Assembly: GCA_021404525.1 (NCBI GenBank)
Contig: JAAWWE010000016.1
Location: forward strand, 1-64,000
DNA length: 64,000 bases
DNA from: Rhodobiaceae bacterium
Lineage (GTDB): Bacteria > Pseudomonadota > Alphaproteobacteria > Parvibaculales > Parvibaculaceae
Reading direction: 5' to 3'
Shown here: positions 8,064-18,170 of the stretch, piece after piece
Numbering within the stretch: position 1 is the stretch's first letter
How the letters are laid out: each line of letters begins with the position of its first letter
Notes under the pieces: model-generated
What the model saw: only the letters and a program-made list of their open reading frames with translations
The model's database searches: none
What the model was told of the DNA's origin: nothing
Made by a program: the position numbers and the translations under genes

Positions 8064-10013
8064 TCAGGACTTTCCTGGAAGAGCGTTGGCACGTTCCGCT
8101 GCCAGCGAGACAAGCGCACTCTCATGACCGAGAGCCGTCAGTGCCGTCGCCGCAATATTGGGCGCAGTGAGCCCCGCAGCTACATACATGGCATCCGGCT
8201 TATCATGATCCTGGAAAATGTCAGGCAAGGTCAGCGTACGCACCTTCAGTCCCCGATCCATCAGCCCATTGGTGCTGAGAAACTCGAGAACATGCGCTCC
8301 AAATCCTCCGACGGAGCCTTCTTCCACCGTTACCAGCACTTCATGCTCGCGGGCGACACGGGCCAGCAGTTCCTCGTCGAGCGGCTTTGCGAACCGCGCA
8401 TCGACGACAGTTGCCGAGATGCCCTGCGCGGCGAGCTCGTCTGCCGCTTTCATCGTTTCCTGCAACCGACACCCAAGCGAGACGAGTGCCACGGTCGTAC
8501 CTTCACGCATGACGCGGCCTTTGCCGATTTCCAATGGCGTGCCGATTTCCGGAAGCTCGACCCCAACACCTTCGCCACGCGGATAGCGGAACGCGCTCGG
8601 GCGGTCATCAATCTCTACCGAGGTTGCCACCATGTGCATGAGTTCTGCTTCATCAGCTGCCGCCATCACCACAAAGTCCGGCAGGCAGGTCAGGTAGGTG
8701 ATGTCGAAGGAACCCGCATGGGTTGGGCCATCGGCGCCCACAAGCCCCGCGCGATCGATAGCGAAACGCACCGGCAGCTTCTGGATTGCCACGTCGTGCA
8801 CAACCTGGTCATAGGCGCGCTGCAGGAAGGTTGAATAGATCGCCGCATAAGGCTTCAATCCTTCGGTCGCCATGCCCGCCGCGAATGTCACTGCATGCTG
8901 TTCAGCGATGCCGACATCAAACGTGCGATCTGGAAATGTCTTTGCAAATGACCCAAGACCCGTGCCATCTGGCATTGCAGCCGTGACGGCAACAATCTTG
9001 TCGTCCTTCTCCGCATGTTTCATCAGAGATTTTGCAAACACGCTTGTGTAGCTCGGTGCATTGGCAGGCGGTTTGGATTGCGCACCCGTGATCACGTCAA
9101 ACTTGCTGACACCATGATATTTGTCTGCGGATTCTTCCGCAGGTGCGTAGCCCTTGCCCTTCTGCGTCACGACATGGATGAGGATGGGACCGTCATCAGC
9201 GTCGCGCACGTTTCGCAGCACCGGCAGCAGGTGATCTAGATTGTGGCCGTCAATGGGACCCACATAGTAGAAGCCCATTTCCTCGAAAAGTGTGCCGCCG
9301 GTTGCCATGCCGCGGGCATACTCCTCTGCACGCCGTGCTTTTTCCTCGAGCGATTTCGGGAACATCTCAGCAATGTGTTTTGCGAAGTGCCGGAACCCGC
9401 GATAGGTGCCACCAGAAATGAGACGCGCCAAATAGGCACTCATGGCGCCCACAGGTGGTGCGATCGACATGTCATTGTCGTTCAGGATCACAATCAGACG
9501 GCTATCCATGGAGCCTGCATTGTTCATGGCTTCGTAGGCCATGCCAGCGCTCATGGCGCCGTCTCCAATTACGGAGATGACATTGTTCTTTTTGCCCTGC
9601 AGATCACGCCCGACCGCCATGCCGAGTCCGGCCGAAATTGACGTGGAGGAATGGGCTGTCCCGAACGGGTCATAGTCGCTCTCTGCCCGTTTAGTGAATC
9701 CGGACAGACCGCCACCCTGACGAAGGGTGCGGATACGGTCGCGACGCCCTGTCAAAATTTTATGCGGGTAGGCCTGATGCCCTACATCCCAGATGATGCG
9801 ATCTTCTGGCGTGTTGAAGACATAGTGCAGCGCTACGGTGAGTTCGACTACACCAAGGCCTGCGCCCAAATGACCGCCGGTGATGGACACCGCTTCAATC
9901 AGCTCCTGACGCAGTTCATCTGTAATCTGTGGCAGGTCGTCGTCGTCATGCGCGCGCAGGTCGGCCGGAACTTTGATCCGGTCCAGCAAGGGCGTCTTAC
10001 TCGTGGTGGTCAC
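8064..10013 (-). CDS. dxs: 1-deoxy-D-xylulose-5-phosphate synthase
   Basis: The enzyme condenses pyruvate and glyceraldehyde-3-phosphate, opening the MEP isoprenoid pathway and feeding thiamine and pyridoxal synthesis. The 649 residues include [13 protein letters not shown] (78-90), the thiamine-diphosphate motif GDGAMSAG through NDND (150-181), and the transketolase pyrimidine-binding and C-terminal domains with [10 protein letters not shown] and FRYPRGEGV. The GTG at 10013 starts the expected [12 protein letters not shown]-terminus and has a purine-rich AGAGAAGA site upstream. An in-frame ATG at 10076 would add 21 unusual basic residues. ispA lies upstream on the same strand, giving consecutive isoprenoid steps. 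Confidence 0.95.
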   Translation of the reverse strand: MTTTSKTPLLDRIKVPADLRAHDDDDLPQITDELRQELIEAVSITGGHLGAGLGVVELTVALHYVFNTPEDRIIWDVGHQAYPHKILTGRRDRIRTLRQGGGLSGFTKRAESDYDPFGTAHSSTSISAGLGMAVGRDLQGKKNNVISVIGDGAMSAGMAYEAMNNAGSMDSRLIVILNDNDMSIAPPVGAMSAYLARLISGGTYRGFRHFAKHIAEMFPKSLEEKARRAEEYARGMATGGTLFEEMGFYYVGPIDGHNLDHLLPVLRNVRDADDGPILIHVVTQKGKGYAPAEESADKYHGVSKFDVITGAQSKPPANAPSYTSVFAKSLMKHAEKDDKIVAVTAAMPDGTGLGSFAKTFPDRTFDVGIAEQHAVTFAAGMATEGLKPYAAIYSTFLQRAYDQVVHDVAIQKLPVRFAIDRAGLVGADGPTHAGSFDITYLTCLPDFVVMAAADEAELMHMVATSVEIDDRPSAFRYPRGEGVGVELPEIGTPLEIGKGRVMREGTTVALVSLGCRLQETMKAADELAAQGISATVVDARFAKPLDEELLARVAREHEVLVTVEEGSVGGFGAHVLEFLSTNGLMDRGLKVRTLTLPDIFQDHDKPDAMYVAAGLTAPNIAATALTALGHESALVSLAAERANALPGKS

Positions 10014-10161
10014 TCTGGTTCTTCTCTGACTCTGGCTTGTCGTATTTAACCTGGGGCGGTACTCGATCCGGGTCACCCGGCTCGCGATTGCAGTGCCTCA
10101 ACTTCTCTTCAGCGTACGGCGAATTAAGGGCCGAGGTAAGGCCGCATTGCGCCGCACCTAT

Positions 10162-11055
10162 TCACGCGTTGCGGTTTATAACGAAGCTTGTTGCGTTGCG
10201 CAAAGAATCTGCCTTTTCATCAAACAAATCAAGGTGTTGAATGGCTTGATCGGCAAGCATTCCGGCTTGCTCCCGGGCCCTTTCCGGCCCCAGAATTGTG
10301 GCAAAGGTGGCCTTACCCTTGGCGCGGTCTTTGCCGGCGGTCTTGCCCAAGGTTGCACTATCGCCTTCCTCGTCGAGCAAATCATCGATGATCTGGTAGG
10401 CAAGGCCCAAATCATGGGCATAGGCATGCAGCGCATGGTGCGCATCTTTGGACGCTTTGCCCAAAATCGCGCCAGATTCACAGGCAAAGGCGATCAAGGC
10501 TCCCGTTTTGAGCTGTTGAAGCCGCGTGAGCGCTCCAATATCTAAAATCGTGCCTTCACTGGCCATGTCGATCATCTGACCGCCGACCATGCCATGGGTC
10601 CCGACCGCTTTGGCCAGCCCAAGGACCAGATCACAGCGGACGCGGTAATCATCATGGGTGTCTGCATCCCCCAAAATCTCAAAAGCAAAGGTCAACAGCG
10701 CGTCGCCTGCCAATACAGCGGTCGCTTCATCGAACGCTTTGTGGGTTGAGGGCCGCCCCCTCCGCAGATCATCATCGTCCATGCAGGGAAGGTCATCATG
10801 GACAAGCGAATATGTGTGTACGCATTCGATGGCGGCGGCCGTGCGGAGTGCCCGGTCTTCACTCACGGTAAACAGTTTCGCCGCTTCACATGCGAGGTAA
10901 GGGCGGAAGCGTTTGCCGCCGCCAAGGGTAGCGTAACGCATGGCTTCTGCAACGCGCCCCTCAGGCCCTTCGGCGATGGGAAGGAGCCGGTCTAACAGCA
11001 GTTCAACGTCGGCTGCTGTGTCTTCCATTGCCTGGGTCACGCTTGAGTCCGCCAT
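10162..11055 (-). CDS. ispA: Polyprenyl (farnesyl/geranylgeranyl) diphosphate synthase
   Basis: In this 297-residue all-helical prenyltransferase the first aspartate-rich motif DDLPCMD is at 87-93 (DDx4D, the bacterial short-chain type) and the second, DDLLD, at 224-228. GGKRFRP at 46-52 contacts the isopentenyl substrate. It condenses isopentenyl diphosphate with allylic diphosphates, most likely to farnesyl diphosphate. The chain length cannot be fixed from the sequence. It begins three bases after the xseB stop, and dxs follows downstream, so xseB-ispA-dxs-tlyA look like one transcription unit. Confidence 0.92.
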   Translation of the reverse strand: MADSSVTQAMEDTAADVELLLDRLLPIAEGPEGRVAEAMRYATLGGGKRFRPYLACEAAKLFTVSEDRALRTAAAIECVHTYSLVHDDLPCMDDDDLRRGRPSTHKAFDEATAVLAGDALLTFAFEILGDADTHDDYRVRCDLVLGLAKAVGTHGMVGGQMIDMASEGTILDIGALTRLQQLKTGALIAFACESGAILGKASKDAHHALHAYAHDLGLAYQIIDDLLDEEGDSATLGKTAGKDRAKGKATFATILGPERAREQAGMLADQAIQHLDLFDEKADSLRNATSFVINRNA

Positions 11056-11058
11056 GGG

Positions 11059-11316
11059 TCACTCGATATTTGCGGGCTCTGCGCCCACATCACCATTCGC
11101 TGACAGAGTGATCTTTTCGACCTTGGCTTGCGCGGATTGCAGCCGAGCCTCGCAATGAGCTTTGAGGAGATTCCCGCGCTCATAGAGCTCAATTGATTTC
11201 TCCAGCTCGGCTTCACCGGATTCCAGCTGGCGAACAATTTCTTCCAACTCAGCGAGGGCCGCCTCGAAACTCATTTTCGCAATATCGGCTGGTGCCGCTG
11301 ATTTACTGGCCGCCAT
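11059..11316 (-). CDS. xseB: Exodeoxyribonuclease VII small subunit
   Basis: This 85-residue acidic helical protein has the family core MSFEAALAELEEIVRQLESG followed by ELEKSIELYERGNLLKAHCE. XseB binds several per XseA subunit and is needed for ExoVII, a single-strand DNA exonuclease in repair. The large subunit xseA is not in this window, which is common because the small subunit is often linked to ispA instead. The gene is immediately upstream of ispA, 34 bases below the deacetylase gene. Confidence 0.93.
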   Translation of the reverse strand: MAASKSAAPADIAKMSFEAALAELEEIVRQLESGEAELEKSIELYERGNLLKAHCEARLQSAQAKVEKITLSANGDVGAEPANIE

Positions 11317-11350
11317 AGTGTCCTCCGATTTGTCGTCCGGTCTTTTAAGC

Positions 11351-12283
11351 TTACGCGCTTTGGCCCATCATTGTGGCCACGTGAGCACTGGCGCTCCGTG
11401 CAAGCGCGCTTAAGTCATACCCCCCCTCAAGGGTCGAAACAATGCGACCTTCACACGCATTTTGGGCCACATCCATCAACTCCTTGGTTAGCCAGACATA
11501 ATCAGGCTCTGTGAGATTAAGACCGGCCAGAGGATCGTCTGCATGGCCGTCAAACCCGGCTGAAATGAAGAGAATGTCTGGATCAAAGGCCCTCAATGCG
11601 GGCAGAATCACTTCCTCATAGGCCGCGCGAAATGCCGTACCGTCCGCGCCGTGCCCTAGAGGCACATTGACGATGTTGCCGACCCCGGTTTCGCTCGCCT
11701 CCCCCGTGCCTGGGTAAAGAGGTGATTGGTGGGTGGAGGCATAGAAAAGGTTCTCATCCGCCTCAAACATGGCTTGAGTGCCGTTGCCGTGATGAACGTC
11801 AAAGTCGATCACCGCCGCCTTCGCTAAACCGTGCTTAGCGCGCGCATAAAGCGCACCGACCGCCACATTGTTGAAAAGACAGAAACCCATTGGCGTTTCC
11901 GGCTCCGCGTGATGGCCTGGAGGCCGCACTGCACAGAAAGCGTTCTGCGCCTCGCCGGAGGCTACCGCGTCCACCGCACGGCATACCGCGCCTGCAGCTC
12001 GAAGAGCCGCTTCGCCGGAGCCTGCAGACATGGCCGTGTCCGCATCGATTTGTGCGATGCCCTTTGAAGGCATACTTGCCAGCAATTCTTCGACATGAGC
12101 CTTTGGATGCACACGCGCAAGGTCGTCGACGCTCGCCCTTGGCGCCTCTTCTGTTTGGAGCTCATCAAAACGCGGATCGCTCAACGCCTGCAGCACCGCG
12201 CGCAACCGAGCCGGACTTTCAGGGTGTCCTGCCGGCGTCTGATGATCCAGACAGGCGTCGTGGGTGAGTAGGAGCGTTGTCAT
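11351..12283 (-). CDS. HDAC-family (class II-like) deacetylase / acetylpolyamine amidohydrolase
   Basis: The 310-residue arginase/deacetylase fold has RPPGHHAEP with the paired active-site histidines His124 and His125, the zinc-ligand motif DFDVHHGNG (Asp162, His164), an SAGFDGHADDPLAG segment with the third ligand, and EGGYD with the catalytic-site Tyr289. The residues needed for zinc-dependent amide hydrolysis are all present. In bacteria the substrates are acetylated polyamines, small amides or acetyl-lysine. The substrate here is unknown. It lies between xseB and an MBL hydrolase, all on the minus strand. Confidence 0.9.
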   Translation of the reverse strand: MTTLLLTHDACLDHQTPAGHPESPARLRAVLQALSDPRFDELQTEEAPRASVDDLARVHPKAHVEELLASMPSKGIAQIDADTAMSAGSGEAALRAAGAVCRAVDAVASGEAQNAFCAVRPPGHHAEPETPMGFCLFNNVAVGALYARAKHGLAKAAVIDFDVHHGNGTQAMFEADENLFYASTHQSPLYPGTGEASETGVGNIVNVPLGHGADGTAFRAAYEEVILPALRAFDPDILFISAGFDGHADDPLAGLNLTEPDYVWLTKELMDVAQNACEGRIVSTLEGGYDLSALARSASAHVATMMGQSA

Positions 12284-12325
12284 GCCCTAGTGTTGCGTGG
12301 CGTGAGCAGTGGTTCAAGTGCTGGC

Positions 12326-13387
12326 TCAAGCCTCCGCACGCACATACCAATCGACACCGTTATCATCACGGCTCACTGTCGCATCGCCGCGCGCCACGAG
12401 ACAGGAGAGATGGGCCAAGCTTTCGCCGGTTGCCATGAAAAACACATCCGGCCCGATCTTGCGCTTGAAGAGTGCGGGAAACACGTCGATCGCCCGCTTT
12501 GGCTCAGCGAGCATTTCCAGAAGTTTCGCTAGTCCTTCTTCGTGCCCATCGACAAGCGCATCAAGCCGCGTGTGAAGACCATAGAACGGCTCATTATGTG
12601 CTGGCAAAACCAGTGCATCGGCAGGCAGTGCCGCTTTGAGCTTCTTGCAGCTGTCGATCCATTCCTGCAAAGGGTCCGCATGAGCTTCGGTAGGGTGCAG
12701 GCTGACGTTCGACGAGATGCGCGGCAGAACCTGGTCGCCAGAGATCAGCACGTTCAATTCTTCGCAGAACAAGCAGACATGTTCCGGTGCGTGGCCTGAA
12801 CCGACAATGACCCGCCAATCGCGGCCGCCCATCTTGAGTTCATCGCCATCCTTCAACCGCTTAAAGGCATCCGGCAGACGCGAAACCCGCTCGCCAAAGC
12901 CGCCGAACCGTTTGGCATAGGACTCGACGGCGCGGTCCGAGAAGCCGGCGGCACGATAGAAGTTGCGGCCATCCTGTGGTGCTTCTTTTCCCGTATCGGC
13001 GACAAGGGTGCGGCACATCAGATAGTCAGTGCGAGACATTTCCAGCGCCACGTCGAATTCACGTGTAATCCATCCCGCAAGCCCCACATGGTCCGGGTGC
13101 AGGTGTGTGACAATCACCCGCTTGACTGGTTTGCCGCCCAGCTTTTCGTTGAAAATGTTGCGCCAGGACGCTTTGGTCGCATCGTCATTCACGCCGGTGT
13201 CGACAATCACCCAGCCGTCTTCATCGTCGATGAGCCAGAGATTGATATGGTCGAGGGCGAAGGGCAGTGTCATGCGCACCCAATAAATGCCCGGCGCGAC
13301 CTCTCGAATGTCGCCAGGGTCCGGAATGCCCTCAATCGGATAGCTCAGACCTTTTTCGTCGACTTCAGCCAGCGATACATCACTCAT
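12326..13387 (-). CDS. Metallo-beta-lactamase-fold hydrolase
   Basis: In this 353-residue protein the metal-binding signature THLHPDHVGLAGW (HxHxDH) lies near residues 118-130. Further histidines follow in GSGHAPEH and LPAHNEPFYG, and a C-terminal extension of about 90 residues probably forms a winged-helix-like cap as in LACTB2-type proteins. Such enzymes hydrolyse thioesters, phosphodiesters or lactones. It is 77 bases downstream of an acyl-CoA dehydrogenase, so an acyl-thioester substrate is plausible but unproven. Confidence 0.88.
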   Translation of the reverse strand: MSDVSLAEVDEKGLSYPIEGIPDPGDIREVAPGIYWVRMTLPFALDHINLWLIDDEDGWVIVDTGVNDDATKASWRNIFNEKLGGKPVKRVIVTHLHPDHVGLAGWITREFDVALEMSRTDYLMCRTLVADTGKEAPQDGRNFYRAAGFSDRAVESYAKRFGGFGERVSRLPDAFKRLKDGDELKMGGRDWRVIVGSGHAPEHVCLFCEELNVLISGDQVLPRISSNVSLHPTEAHADPLQEWIDSCKKLKAALPADALVLPAHNEPFYGLHTRLDALVDGHEEGLAKLLEMLAEPKRAIDVFPALFKRKIGPDVFFMATGESLAHLSCLVARGDATVSRDDNGVDWYVRAEA

Positions 13388-13464
13388 AGGAATTTGTTCC
13401 CAAAATTACTGTTGGGCGGAGTGTGCCGAGTGCAGCGGCACAGGTCAAACACCGGAAATGGGCC

Positions 13465-15255
13465 TCAGGCGCCCAATTGCTGCTCATCCAGAGCGAAAAG
13501 CGAGGTTGCCCCTGCCGTCGCAGGGGTCACAAGACCGGCACAGGCAGGCAGGGTATTTTCCGCAAAGAAGCGCGCTGTGGCTTTTTTTGAGGCGAGATAC
13601 GAATCGTCCGGGTTCTCGACAGCGGCAAGTGCGCCTCTTGTCAGATAGTGACCGCCAGCGACATTTCCGAAGAGCTTTGCGTAAGGGGTAGCACCGGCCA
13701 AACAGTCCTGCACACTGCTCCTGGCTGTCTCCACCATCCAGTCGGTTGCTTCTTCCAGCGCGTCGAGTGCATCGCTAAGGGCATGGCCCGCAATGTTTAA
13801 ATCAGCATCATTGTGGGCGGCGGCAGTTTCTGCGGTCTCCCGAATTTCTGCGAGATAGGCTTTGACGACCTCTCCATCGCCAAGCGGCAATTTCCGCGAG
13901 ACAAGGTCAATCGCCTGGATGCCGTTTGTTCCTTCATAGATCGGGGCAATGCGGGCATCACGGTAATGTTGTGCAGCACCCGTCTCTTCGACAAAGCCCA
14001 TCCCGCCATGGATCTGCAATCCGATAGAGGCAACTTCCACCCCAATGTCTGAGCTCCAGGCTTTGGCAATAGGCGTGAGCAAATCAGAGCGGGCTTGGCC
14101 TTCCGCTTTGGCGGCATCATCGGCGCCATTATGTGCCGCGTCGATGGCAACAGCATTGGCATAACAAATGGCCCGCGAGGCTTCGGTGAGCGACTTCATG
14201 GTCATGAGCATGCGGCGGACATCAGGATGGCCAATGATGGCGCCCATCTCGCCTTCTGGAATGTCGACGCCAGCAGGGCGCCCCTGCTTGCGATCCAAGG
14301 CATAGCCGAGCGCCTGCTGATAGGCACGCTCCGCAACGGCGACGCCCTGAATGCCAACAAACAGCCGGGCATTGTTCATCATGGTGAACATGCAGGCGAG
14401 GCCTTTGTTTTCCTGGCCAACCAAATAGCCTACCGCGCCGCCTTCTTCGCCAAAGGACATGACGCAGGTCGGGCTTCCATGGATGCCGAGTTTTTCTTCG
14501 AGGCCAATGCACTTGGCATCATTGCGCGCGCCAAGGGACCCGTCCGCATTGACCATGACCTTTGGCACCAGGAAGAGCGAAATGCCGCGGGTGCCAGCTG
14601 GCGCGTCCGGCAGTCGGGCCAGAACCAGGTGAATGATATTATCGGTAAAATCGTGATCGCCGTAGGTGATAAAGATCTTCGTGCCCGTGATCAGATAGGT
14701 GCCGTCCCCCTGGGGCTCTGCTTTCGCTTTCAATGCATTCAGGTCAGACCCTGCCTGAGGCTCGGTCAGGTTCATGGTCCCCGTCCATTCGCCAGAGACG
14801 AGTTTCGGCAGATAGGTTGCCTTCTGCTCTTCTGTCCCATGGGCTGTCAGTGCTTCGACAATGCCTTGGGACAGAAGCGGGCAGAGGCCGAAGCCCATGC
14901 TGCCTGCGTTCCACATTTCCTGCAGCGCCGCGGCGAGCGCTACGGGCAAGCCCTGGCCGCCAAATTCCGGGCTGCCCAAAATGGAGCCCCAGCCGCCCTC
15001 AACCCACTGCTTATAGGCATCTGCATAACCCGGCGATGTCACAACGCCCTTGTCAGTCAATACTGGATGGGTGTTGTCCCCCACCTGATTGATTGGCGCG
15101 ATCACGTCACTTGCAAGCTTGGACGCTTCCTCCAGTACCGCATCGATCAGATCATCGCTCAAATCAGGGAAGGCCCCGGATGCCTGCAATTTGTCCAACC
15201 CGGCAAGGGATTTCAGGGTGAATGCCATGTCCTGGACGGGCGGGCGATAGGTCAT
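13465..15255 (-). CDS. Acyl-CoA dehydrogenase with C-terminal extension (DmdC/AcdA-like)
   Basis: The 596 residues exceed the roughly 380 of a classical acyl-CoA dehydrogenase. The core has an N-terminal helical domain, the FAD-contact strand MNLTEPQAGSDL with the ITGTKIFITYGDHD segment, and the catalytic-loop region IYEGTNGIQAIDLVSRKL. About 120 extra residues form the C-terminal acetyl-CoA-dehydrogenase-like domain. The fold is that of FAD enzymes that oxidise acyl-CoA to 2-enoyl-CoA and pass electrons to ETF. Members include DmdC, but chain specificity cannot be read here. It is divergent from the SDR gene at 15410 across a 154-base gap. Confidence 0.9.
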   Translation of the reverse strand: MTYRPPVQDMAFTLKSLAGLDKLQASGAFPDLSDDLIDAVLEEASKLASDVIAPINQVGDNTHPVLTDKGVVTSPGYADAYKQWVEGGWGSILGSPEFGGQGLPVALAAALQEMWNAGSMGFGLCPLLSQGIVEALTAHGTEEQKATYLPKLVSGEWTGTMNLTEPQAGSDLNALKAKAEPQGDGTYLITGTKIFITYGDHDFTDNIIHLVLARLPDAPAGTRGISLFLVPKVMVNADGSLGARNDAKCIGLEEKLGIHGSPTCVMSFGEEGGAVGYLVGQENKGLACMFTMMNNARLFVGIQGVAVAERAYQQALGYALDRKQGRPAGVDIPEGEMGAIIGHPDVRRMLMTMKSLTEASRAICYANAVAIDAAHNGADDAAKAEGQARSDLLTPIAKAWSSDIGVEVASIGLQIHGGMGFVEETGAAQHYRDARIAPIYEGTNGIQAIDLVSRKLPLGDGEVVKAYLAEIRETAETAAAHNDADLNIAGHALSDALDALEEATDWMVETARSSVQDCLAGATPYAKLFGNVAGGHYLTRGALAAVENPDDSYLASKKATARFFAENTLPACAGLVTPATAGATSLFALDEQQLGA

Positions 15256-15409
15256 TTGTCTCTCCGGTAACTACACTTGGGGGCACTGGGAAGCTCGCCG
15301 CTTTTTACTCTATTCTCTTACGAAGGCGAACCGCCTGGACCAGAAAATGGTGTAAAAGACGGTGCCGTCCAGCCTCTAACTCCACTACTGACAATTTCCT
15401 CAACTAATC

Positions 15410-16231
15410 ATGACCCAAAACAGCCCAAATCAACGCCGAACTGCCCTGATAACAGGCGCTTCCGCCGGGATTGGTCGCGACCTTGCGCTGGTGTTTGCAG
15501 AAAAGGGATTCGACCTCGTTTTGGTTGCGCGTCGTGAAGAGCGATTGCAGGCGCTCGCGCAGGAGGTGAAAGGCAAGTTCGACACCAGGTCTCATATCCT
15601 TGCGATGGACCTTACCGATCCAGAGGCAGGCCAGAAGATTGAAGACAATCTCGCTGCCGCTGGCATCACCATCGATGCGCTCATCAATAATGCAGGCTAT
15701 ACGGTGACCGGCCTGTTCAAAGACAGTCAGTGGCAAGATCAAGCAGATCTTATTCAGGTGATGGTGACATCGGTTGCCGACTTCTGTCACCGTTTCGCGC
15801 CAGTCATGGCGGAACGGGGGTATGGACGGATCATCAATGTCTCTTCTCTGGCAGGTCACCTACCCGGTGCAGCCGGGGGCACGCTCTATGCGGCGTCCAA
15901 AAGCTTTCTCATCAAAATGTCGGAGAGCCTCTCCCTCGAATATGTGAACGACAATGTGCATGTGACGGCGCTCTGTCCTGGCTTCACCTATTCGGAATTC
16001 CATGATGTGGCGGGCAACCGAAGCGAAGTCTCCAAGATGCCAAACATTCTATGGATGGATTCCATGACGGTTGCGAGACAGGCCTATGAGGCCGTGATGG
16101 CCGGGAAGCCTGTCTACATCAACGGACGTATGAACCGGTTTGTGGCGCTGCTCGCGCGCCTGCTCCCGCAGGTCCCGGTGCGAAAACTCATGGCACGCAA
16201 TCAACGGAATGCAGGTCCTCGTGCCAACTGA
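15410..16231 (+). CDS. Short-chain dehydrogenase/reductase (classical SDR)
   Basis: The 273 residues have the TGASAGIG cofactor motif at 15-22, NNAG at 93-96, Ser145/146 and the active-site Tyr160-x3-Lys164 (YAASK), so the catalytic set is complete. A basic pair (ARR) after the second strand suggests NADPH. The overall layout resembles the DltE/YqjQ group of short SDRs with a hydrophobic C-terminal tail. The substrate is not evident. Its last 23 bases overlap the start of the Sua5/TsaC-type gene. Confidence 0.85.
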   Translation: MTQNSPNQRRTALITGASAGIGRDLALVFAEKGFDLVLVARREERLQALAQEVKGKFDTRSHILAMDLTDPEAGQKIEDNLAAAGITIDALINNAGYTVTGLFKDSQWQDQADLIQVMVTSVADFCHRFAPVMAERGYGRIINVSSLAGHLPGAAGGTLYAASKSFLIKMSESLSLEYVNDNVHVTALCPGFTYSEFHDVAGNRSEVSKMPNILWMDSMTVARQAYEAVMAGKPVYINGRMNRFVALLARLLPQVPVRKLMARNQRNAGPRAN

Positions 16232-17186
16232 GCTCCTCTCCCCCACAGACAAGAACCTGGAACGAGCGGCGGGCGCGCTGCGCGCGGGGCAGCTTGTCGC
16301 GTTTCCAACAGAAACTGTCTATGGGCTCGGCGCGGATGCAACAAATGATGAGGCGGTCGCCGCAATTTTCGCGACAAAAAAACGCCCAACCTTCAACCCG
16401 CTGATTGTTCATGTGAGCGATATTGCCACTGCTGAGCGTTACGCCGATATCAATGAGGTCGGGCACCTGCTCGCACAGCGGTTCTGGCCGGGCGGGCTGA
16501 CGCTGGTCGTGCCGCGCCGTGCCGACTGCCCTCTGTCGCTGCTCGTAAGTGCCGGGCTCGACACTGTGGCGCTCAGGGTGCCTGCTCATGATGTGGCGCA
16601 GCGCCTGCTTTCTGTCGCCCAAAGACCGCTGGCGGCGCCTTCTGCCAATCCTTCCGGGCGGTTGAGCCCGACTGAGGCGGCACATGTGATGGAAGGGCTT
16701 GGGGGCGAAGACGCGCTTTCCTTCGTGATAGACGGCGGGCCTTGCAGCCTTGGGCTCGAGTCAACGGTGGTCGGCTTGCCCATAGGCGGACCGCCCACGC
16801 TGCTTCGGCCGGGTGCCGTGCCGCGCGGCGAGATTGAAGCGGTTCTGGGCGCACCGCTCGCGGACCCTGACGCACCAGGCGGCGAAGAAGGCCGTTCTTC
16901 TCCCGGCATGCTCGCGAGCCACTATGCACCCAACGCATCGCTTCGCCTCAACGCAACAGAATGCGGGGAGGATGAAGTGTTGCTCGGGTTTGGGGATGTA
17001 GATTGCGCGCTAAACCTCAGCGTCACCGGCGATACACGCGAGGCCGCCGCCAATCTCTTTTCCATGCTGCGCAAACTTGATGCAGGTGCAGATGGCAAAA
17101 ACCTCGCGGTGAGCCCCATCCCCATGCACGGGCTTGGCGAGGCGATCAATGATCGGCTGGCGCGGGCCGCAGCGCCAAGGAGCTAG
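16209..17186 (+). CDS. L-threonylcarbamoyladenylate synthase (Sua5 type)
   Basis: The 325-residue protein has a YrdC domain (about 12-200) with FPTETVYGLGADATN, KRPTFNPLIVHV and PSANPSGRLSPT, followed by a Sua5 C-terminal domain after a short acidic linker. It makes threonylcarbamoyl-AMP from threonine, bicarbonate and ATP for the universal t6A37 tRNA modification. The ATG at 16209 is 23 bases inside the preceding SDR gene. A GTG at 16221 is a possible alternative. The longer open frame upstream lies wholly within the SDR gene and is not likely to be used. Confidence 0.92.
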   Translation: MQVLVPTELLSPTDKNLERAAGALRAGQLVAFPTETVYGLGADATNDEAVAAIFATKKRPTFNPLIVHVSDIATAERYADINEVGHLLAQRFWPGGLTLVVPRRADCPLSLLVSAGLDTVALRVPAHDVAQRLLSVAQRPLAAPSANPSGRLSPTEAAHVMEGLGGEDALSFVIDGGPCSLGLESTVVGLPIGGPPTLLRPGAVPRGEIEAVLGAPLADPDAPGGEEGRSSPGMLASHYAPNASLRLNATECGEDEVLLGFGDVDCALNLSVTGDTREAAANLFSMLRKLDAGADGKNLAVSPIPMHGLGEAINDRLARAAAPRS

Positions 17187-17198
17187 CGACCGGATAAG

Positions 17199-18065
17199 CT
17201 AGGCTGCGGGATCTTGCCCAATCAGCAAGGTCGGGATGCCATGGGTTTCCGGTTTCACGGTTGCCACAAGTGTTCCCTTCTTCCGCCCCGTTCGGACTTC
17301 AGACACGTTCACGCCGGTCTTGGTGAGACGCTCTTGCGTGAGCGCCAAATCCGGCGCGCGATAAGCAATGCCCCAGAGACTGTCATTCTCCGGCACTTCA
17401 TCTTTTGCCGTAGGTGTCACAACCTCAAGAGTTACGTTGCCCACACGGAAGAAGAGTTGACGCACGCCCCATTTCTCAATTGTGTGATCGAGCGCAAGGC
17501 GCAAGCCCAGTTGTCCCTCAAAAAAGGCGATGAGGTCGTCAGGCCGCGGGGTGTTGACCACCACATGGTCCACCGCATCAATCGCGGCGCGACCATTGGC
17601 GCCCTCCGATGTTGGAGAGAAGGGGATGGCCAGTCGGTCTTCCTGCTCAATCACAAACATAAAGAGCCCACCGGTTTCGTCTCGTGACAACATAACATTG
17701 CGCCAGGACCGTTCATTGCCTGCCGCGTCTTTTGCTCCACCCGGGATCGGATCTGTCGGGTTGAGCCCGGCCTCCTTCAAGTGGCGAACGCACGCATCCG
17801 CATTAACCGTTCCGAAGACGAGCCCCATCAAGCCCTCGCCTTCCTTGTCCAACTTCTCGCGGATCAAATCTGCGAATTGGCCCTCTCCCGTCGCTGCCAC
17901 AAACTCAAGATAGGTGTTTCGCAGGCGATAGATGAGATTGGAAGAGCCAAGCCCCGGATGCTCGCCCTCCCAAGACGGTTCACGGCCCAGAATACGGGTA
18001 TAGGTGGATTTGGCGGCCCCAAGGTCGGCCACGGCGATGATAATATGGTCAATCGTGTCAATCAT
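17199..18065 (-). CDS. Two-domain VOC (glyoxalase/dioxygenase fold) protein
   Basis: In this 288-residue protein residues 1-145 start MIDTIDHIIIAVADLGAAKS and residues about 155-280 start again with DAVDHVVVNTPRPDDLIAFF, so two VOC modules are fused. The first looks like the Glyoxalase_3 type, with a YLEFVAATGEG strand. Possible metal ligands are His7 and a Glu in YLEF in module one, and His and Glu equivalents in module two (DHVVV, TLEVV). The reaction is unknown. VOC enzymes include isomerases, epimerases and extradiol dioxygenases. It is convergent with the Sua5 gene, 12 bases apart. Confidence 0.8.
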   Translation of the reverse strand: MIDTIDHIIIAVADLGAAKSTYTRILGREPSWEGEHPGLGSSNLIYRLRNTYLEFVAATGEGQFADLIREKLDKEGEGLMGLVFGTVNADACVRHLKEAGLNPTDPIPGGAKDAAGNERSWRNVMLSRDETGGLFMFVIEQEDRLAIPFSPTSEGANGRAAIDAVDHVVVNTPRPDDLIAFFEGQLGLRLALDHTIEKWGVRQLFFRVGNVTLEVVTPTAKDEVPENDSLWGIAYRAPDLALTQERLTKTGVNVSEVRTGRKKGTLVATVKPETHGIPTLLIGQDPAA

Positions 18066-18170
18066 GGGGGAGAGCCTACTTGGCCACCTTCACCCGGCCA
18101 AGCTTGCATTTCCGCCACAAAGCTTGCACGTCTGCTAAAGTGTGCAAAACATCAGGAGCGTCCGCACAAC

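Noticed and set aside
8058-8834. Long plus-strand open frame over dxs
   Set aside because: It is the shadow of dxs. The product is Cys/Arg/His-rich without any family feature.
14095-15270. 391-codon plus-strand open frame over the acyl-CoA dehydrogenase
   Set aside because: The other strand carries a clear acyl-CoA dehydrogenase. The plus-strand reading lacks any recognisable motif.
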